64,000 nt of DNA. Origin: Haliclystus octoradiatus (Eukaryota; Cnidaria; Staurozoa; Stauromedusae; Haliclystidae). Below are positions 26,342 through 64,000 of the stretch, piece after piece. A program made the translations under genes and the position numbers. Numbering within the stretch: position 1 is the stretch's first letter; every line of letters starts with the position of its first letter. The DNA is taken from positions 10,647,751-10,711,750 of the forward strand of contig OU744447.1 of assembly GCA_916610825.1 (NCBI GenBank). The letters run 5' to 3'. Below the pieces are notes generated by a model. The model saw only the letters and a program-made list of their open reading frames with translations. It searched no databases and had not been told where the DNA came from.

Positions 26342-26347
26342 TTTAAT
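26342..26347 (-). promoter_or_regulatory. GLDC: Possible GLDC polyadenylation signal (ATTAAA)
   Basis: This is the first hexamer resembling a polyadenylation signal on the minus strand after the GLDC stop, about 180 bases downstream. No AATAAA is seen between it and the stop. Position and hexamer are the only evidence. Confidence 0.25.
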
Positions 26348-26525
26348 CATCAATAATATCGCTCAATATAACCTTTTGGAGTTTGTTCGATTTTTGATGA
26401 AGTTGTTTGGATTGTCCTATAATTAACTCTCTTTACAAAACACTATAGGTATCACTTAATATCGTGTACATAAATATCAAATGCAACAAATAAAAAATTC
26501 TCATATATGATTCGCATGTCTTTTT

Positions 26526-59318
<32,793 letters not shown>

Positions 59319-60567
59319 TTTATTATGAACGATAAATGCGTGTCGAATTATAATATTTCAATACGAATAAACAGTGATATTATAAAATAATACAAAATAA
59401 ATTTTTAGGTGTTCGTTCTTGCATGAACGAAGAGACGAAGAGGAGGATACAGTCTACATAAAAGTTTAAAACAATGTGATTAAAATTTGAGAGTGCAATT
59501 TCTAACATCGTAAAACCCTTTTGAGGGTTTGTTGTTGCCTAATACGGTACAGCGCAATTCGCATGTGACAGGGGGTTTGGTTTATTGCTGAACAATAGAA
59601 GTGTGATTTTCAAATAATCAGTTTCTGGAGTAGTATTGTCTTGTAAAGCTCAAAAGATAAGCAGGTAGACAATATCACAATCAAGATGAAGATACGTGAG
59701 GAAGATAGACACCTGAAGACTTGAATTTGATACGCAATAGAAACACATCATTCATTTTCTTTACTTGAAAGAAAATCAAATGCTTTGACAGTGCGGTCAC
59801 CCTGAATTGGTCTAGCCACGGTCTAGGCCCTCTCAGACCTAGTTTTGTCTAACGCTCACTTATCAGAGGCGTTCCAATCAATCATGTGGTTCTAAGCCAG
59901 TTCATAGATTATAGGCCAGTTGGAACACACAGCACACTGAAGTCAAATATCAATGAATAAGAGTAGTTTATTTTACTATCAAATTTCCAGCAAAACTCAA
60001 GTGGTATCATAGTGTTATCAATATAGGAATAGTAAAAGTGAGCTTTGGGTCCGTAGAATCCAAATGACACATGAAGTATTCGAGGGCCGGGGTTAACTTA
60101 GGGTTAACTCCCTAAATTGATCAACGCGTGTGCAGTACTTCGGTGTGAATTTCCTTTACTTCGTAAATTGCAATATTAGACGCAACCACGAACCACATAA
60201 AGCTAGGTTATAAGCTCATTTTCGTGGATTCGAAGTACTAAACATCAGTCACATTTATATACATCCAATTGAATCTACATGAAGCTTTTTTTACAATCGA
60301 ACTTACTTACAGTCCTTTCAGATAATATAGATTTCGTGAATCGGCAAGGAATTAGCCTGCGTGCAGACTAAAACATTCACACTTGAATTTGTTAATATAG
60401 GTTTTAGGAACTACAAGTAGTGATTGTTTAAACTTTTTTGGTATTACAGGTATTCGTTATACCATTGTCAGTGAAAAAGAAATAAAATATTAATTTAGAA
60501 ATTATTTATAGACTAAGGATCTAAAAACTATGTGTTATGACTTCAACTTTCTTCAATTTAGCATAAT
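59319..60567. other. Region upstream of GLDC
   Basis: It should contain the GLDC promoter and 5' UTR. I see no clear TATA box placed for GLDC, no CpG-rich island and no other gene. A motif tagcctgcgtgcagac at about 60354 recurs at 24413, perhaps a transposon terminus. Confidence 0.5.
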
Positions 60568-62290
60568 TTGTTATTGAATTTTATACAATTTACGTATGAC
60601 AATGTATTTAAGGCGCTACGCCGTCTTCCAAACAAAACCTCCAGTTCACCCGATGGCTATCCAGCTCTGTTTCTGAAGACAATCGCTAGTGAAATAGCTA
60701 TGCCTTTATCGCCACTTTATGAGATGTCTTTAATTAATGGCCAACTACCATCAATTTGGAAAACAGCAACAGTTGTACTGATTTTCAAAAAGGCAAGTCT
60801 TCTATGAAGCAAAACTATCACCCTATTTCCCTCACTTGTGTTACATGTAAAGTTATGGAATCCGTCATCAATTTACAGATGCGTAATCATTTATTAGCGA
60901 ACAATATTATTTCTAAGGAACAATATGGTTTTGTTGCCCGCAGATCTACTACGATCCAATTATTAGACACTTTACAAGAATGGAGTGCAGAAATCAATAA
61001 TTATTTAAACATCGATGCGGTTTATATAGACTTCAGCAAAGCTTTCGATACGGTCTGTCACAAAAAATTATTAATTAAGTTGAAAAGCTATGGAATAGAC
61101 TTCGAATTACTTACATGGATATCATCGTTTCTCACTGGTCGTACGCAATGTGTATCTGTTGGGAGTTCCAAATCAAATTCTTCTGAAGTTCTCAGTGGCG
61201 TGCCACAAGGTTCCGTACTAGGGCCGTTACTTTTTATTTCATTTATAAATGACATTGCCACATGCCTTGAAGACGAATGCAAGGTAAAATTATTCGCTGA
61301 CGATGCAAAATTCTACTGTACCAGTAAAAATGAATCATCCAGTGAAAATCTCACAAAAACGTTACAAAATCTTTGCGAATGGTCAACAAAATGGCAACTT
61401 AAGATCGCCTATGAAAAGTGTTCAGTTATCACAACGAACAAATCAAATAATCAATTCCAACACATATACAAACTAAACCAATGTACTCTGCCAATTGTTA
61501 ACAAGATAAAAGACCTTGGTGTTATTATTACTGGTGATCTCAAGTCTTCTGTCCAGTGTTCCATGTTATCATCAAAGGCATATTCTCGTTCATATTTGAT
61601 TATGAAAAGTTATACATCGAGAGATCCATCTGCTTGTCAACTCATTTACAACTTAAATACGACCTATTTTAGAAACATGTTCCCCCGTATGGAACCCTTG
61701 TTCACTAAAAGACATAGAAGCTCTTGAGAAAGTTCAACGTCATTTTACAAGATTTGTTTGTAAAACAGCTGATATATTTTTTAATAATTACAACGACCGT
61801 CTGCATCACCTCAATCTCGAGTCATTAGAATCAAGGCGCATGAAGTCAGATTTGATAATGATGTTCAAAATAACACACAATCTAGTAGATTTATCCCTTT
61901 CATCAATTAATTGTAAATATGCTGTAACTAAATATTCCATGCGTGGACATTCATTTAAACTGTATTCACTGCAGAAAGGCAGGTTGAACAGTTCCAAACA
62001 TATATATTTTCTAACAGAGTGATCCCTTGGTGGAATTCTTTACCAGAGTCTGTCGTCAATTCCAAAAAAGTCCATGGGTTCAAGACATCACTGCACAAAT
62101 TAGATTTATCTTCTAATTGTAAATTATTTCCTTAACTATAATCGTAATTACTGCTCATCATCTGATGTATTTAAAATAGCTTTATTTTTATTTTTATTTT
62201 CTTCTTCTGTAAATGGCTGTATATAAGTGAAGTTACTGTAGTGGTATACTCCCTGTATTTGCCAGTCATTGTTTATGACAAATATATCAA
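60568..62290 (+). pseudogene. LINE reverse transcriptase remnant (CR1/L2-like, Jockey superfamily)
   Basis: Non-LTR retrotransposon copy, truncated at its 5' end: the endonuclease domain is missing. Reverse transcriptase motifs appear in order: LPNKTSSSPDG, a finger region, AVYIDFSKAFDTV (motif A), SGVPQGSVLGPLLF (motif B), KLFADDAKFY (motif C, catalytic DD kept), then the thumb with GVIITGDL. The frame shifts near 60790, again near 61660 and once more near 62010, where [13 protein letters not shown] resumes. It is therefore inactive. The 3' end is AT-rich with aaataaag repeats at about 62285. Clade assignment within the superfamily is tentative. Confidence 0.88.
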
Positions 62291-62389
62291 ATAAAGAAAA
62301 TAAAGAATGATTATATTCAGTAAAAGTTTCTTCGAAAAACATTTTAAGATAATTAAGGATAGCGACAAAAAATAAACAGACTTTAGGTT

Positions 62390-62840
62390 TAAACAACGTT
62401 TCGCAATAGCTTAATTGCATCTTCAGGTTAAAATGAATAACATATAAAATTACAAAGTATTAATAGTAAATATTTAAGTGATTATAAAATTGGGTACAAA
62501 ACAATACAACAAAGAAAATATATTATTTACTTAGGTAGAGTTATACAAATAGCCTAGACCGGACGGAATCCTTCTGAGTGTTGAGGGTCGGACTTGGCTC
62601 TTTGATTGATAGCATTTCATGAATTAAACAATCAAAGTTATTGGTGCACTTCCTCAGTACAAAAAAAAGATGTCCTGAATTTTTGACATTTTTATTGTGA
62701 GTTTGTAAGTGTACACCGACTGCAGACTCACTATGTTCGTCAATGTACGTTGATGTAGATGCCGGCGAGTAAAGCCGACATAACTCGCATCGCACGAGTC
62801 ACACTGGAATAGGTAAACAAACCTAAATCAGTATTTGTTT
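62390..62840 (-). pseudogene. Penelope-like element remnant with GIY-YIG endonuclease
   Basis: On the minus strand a frame at about 62840-62760 reads CDSCDASYVGFTRRHLHQR, the cysteine-rich linker and start of a GIY-YIG domain. After a frameshift it continues as EHSESAVGVHLQTHNKN and then FDCLIHEMLSIKEPSPTLNT to a stop near 62541. Downstream, acctgaagatgcaattaagc and cgaaacg near 62390-62435 match the 3' signature I know from such elements. The reverse transcriptase part is missing. Confidence 0.72.
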
Positions 62841-63960
62841 CCGATTTAACTGGAGTTTCACCTACAAAGAAATGTGTATGTTCAGATAATCAAATCATTG
62901 AATACAATTTTATTAAATCAGTAGAGCTTAACACAACTATCAATAAAGAAGGAAGAGTTGAAGTTGTCTTGCCATGGAAAGAAGGTTATCCTGAAGGACT
63001 TCCAAACAATATGAAGCAGCGAAGGATGTTCATCGACAGAAGAAAAGACTTGAAAGAACTCTTGAATTTGAAATGTATTCTAAAGAAATGACAAAACTTG
63101 TACAATCTGGATTGTGGAATTAGTAGAAGCAAAGCCTGACGAATCAGTATATTATATTATACATCAACATGTTATTGGAAATGACAGTGAATCGACCCCA
63201 GTAAGGATCGTTTGGAAGGCAGCCAGAAGAAACTCACTTGGGTTTTGCTTGAATGATGTTTTAGAGAAACCCTGACCTATTAAACAATTAAATTACTTTA
63301 TTGCTGAATATCATTTAGAGATCATTCTGTAGCCTTTTTGGGTGACATTCGTGAGATGTTTAACATGGTCAGCCTAAGGGTAGAATATCGACAATTTCAA
63401 AGATTCCTGTGGTAGGGAGAAGAAGAAAACATTTACTTCTATGAATGGAAAAGACTAATATTTGGAGATGCACCTACTCCTGATTTGGTAATAAATGCAT
63501 TGAATTACTTGGTTACAAATTTTGGTCAAGAACTAATTGATGGTTCACAAGTTATCATGAACAACACCAACATGGATGATGTTGCGGGTTGTTGTTGTTG
63601 TTGTTGTTTGTCAAAAATACTGACCGGATCATATAGGAAAGTAAAACTTAAAACCCTCTTGTTCTTTGAACCGTTTCAATGTTAATGATATCTTTAATTA
63701 ATATGCTAATGAAGAAGATGCTAAAATGACTGTATCAGAAGTAAATGATATTCTTGCGAAAGGACAGCTCGGTATAAAATATTGGCATTCAAACAAAAGC
63801 CAAGGGAAGAAAGAAATGAACAAAGAGTTGTTAACCTGTGACAATAAAGAGACGAATGTATTGCGACATTGCTGGGATAAAAATACAGATGTGATTAGCC
63901 TAAGAAAAGGAAGCGTAATATAACGAAGAAGTAACGAAAAGAGGTATACTTGGGTTTATA
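62828..63960 (+). pseudogene. BEL/Pao LTR-retrotransposon polyprotein remnant
   Basis: Scattered frames recall the protease-reverse transcriptase linker and RT of BEL/Pao elements: VVLPWKEGYPEGLPNN, then in another frame PVRIVWKAARRNSLGFCLND, GDIREMFNMVSLRVEYRQF, LIFGDAPTPDL, and a MDD active-site core at about 63570-63580. Several frameshifts and in-frame stops separate them. A GTT/TTG expansion at about 63587-63608 encodes a run of cysteines just after the MDD. No LTR is seen, and the copy may continue past the window edge. It is a dead copy. Confidence 0.72.
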
Positions 63961-64000
63961 GCCAGCGTATATGGTACCCGTTAGGCATTCTAAATCCTGT

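Overview
The window is animal nuclear DNA, AT-rich, with long introns, GT-AG splice sites throughout and a dense load of transposon remnants. It holds three complete protein-coding genes, all on the minus strand, and a cluster of decayed retroelements at the right end. No operon-like or prokaryotic organisation is present. The repeat types (CR1/L2-like LINE, Penelope-like element, BEL/Pao, a tRNA-headed SINE with a Meta-type core, and many TA- and TTAA-flanked MITEs) suggest an invertebrate, probably marine. I cannot name the species or phylum.

Layout. 53-8494: an SLC1-family excitatory amino acid transporter in seven coding exons (545 aa). 8495-13158: intergenic. 13159-17007: a tandem paralogue in six coding exons (551 aa). 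Every shared intron position matches, and the first copy has one extra intron. 17008-26525: intergenic, AT-rich, with several hairpin MITEs. 26526-59318: complete glycine decarboxylase (GLDC, glycine cleavage system P-protein) in 29 coding exons that I could join in frame from start to stop (1005 aa). Its introns carry most of the MITEs: a 2.16-kb near-perfect palindrome, a 2.1-kb element with about 200-bp inverted ends whose terminus lies 10 bp from a splice donor, several copies of a palindromic 'ttcatgaac' family, and pogo/Tigger-like MITEs. 59319-60567: upstream of GLDC, no gene seen. 60568-62290: 5'-truncated, frameshifted LINE reverse transcriptase (plus). 62390-62840: Penelope-like GIY-YIG remnant (minus). 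62828-63960: BEL/Pao polyprotein remnant (plus).

How the genes relate. The two transporters are predicted to move acidic amino acids with Na+ across the plasma membrane. They keep the substrate-binding Asp and Arg and both end in the same PDZ-type tail. GLDC is mitochondrial and splits glycine. Sharing a neighbourhood in amino-acid metabolism may be coincidence. The points most worth a second look are the patchy near-identity of the transporter exons, the 78-bp perfect duplication of a GLDC splice acceptor plus part of an exon, and the MITE population in GLDC introns.
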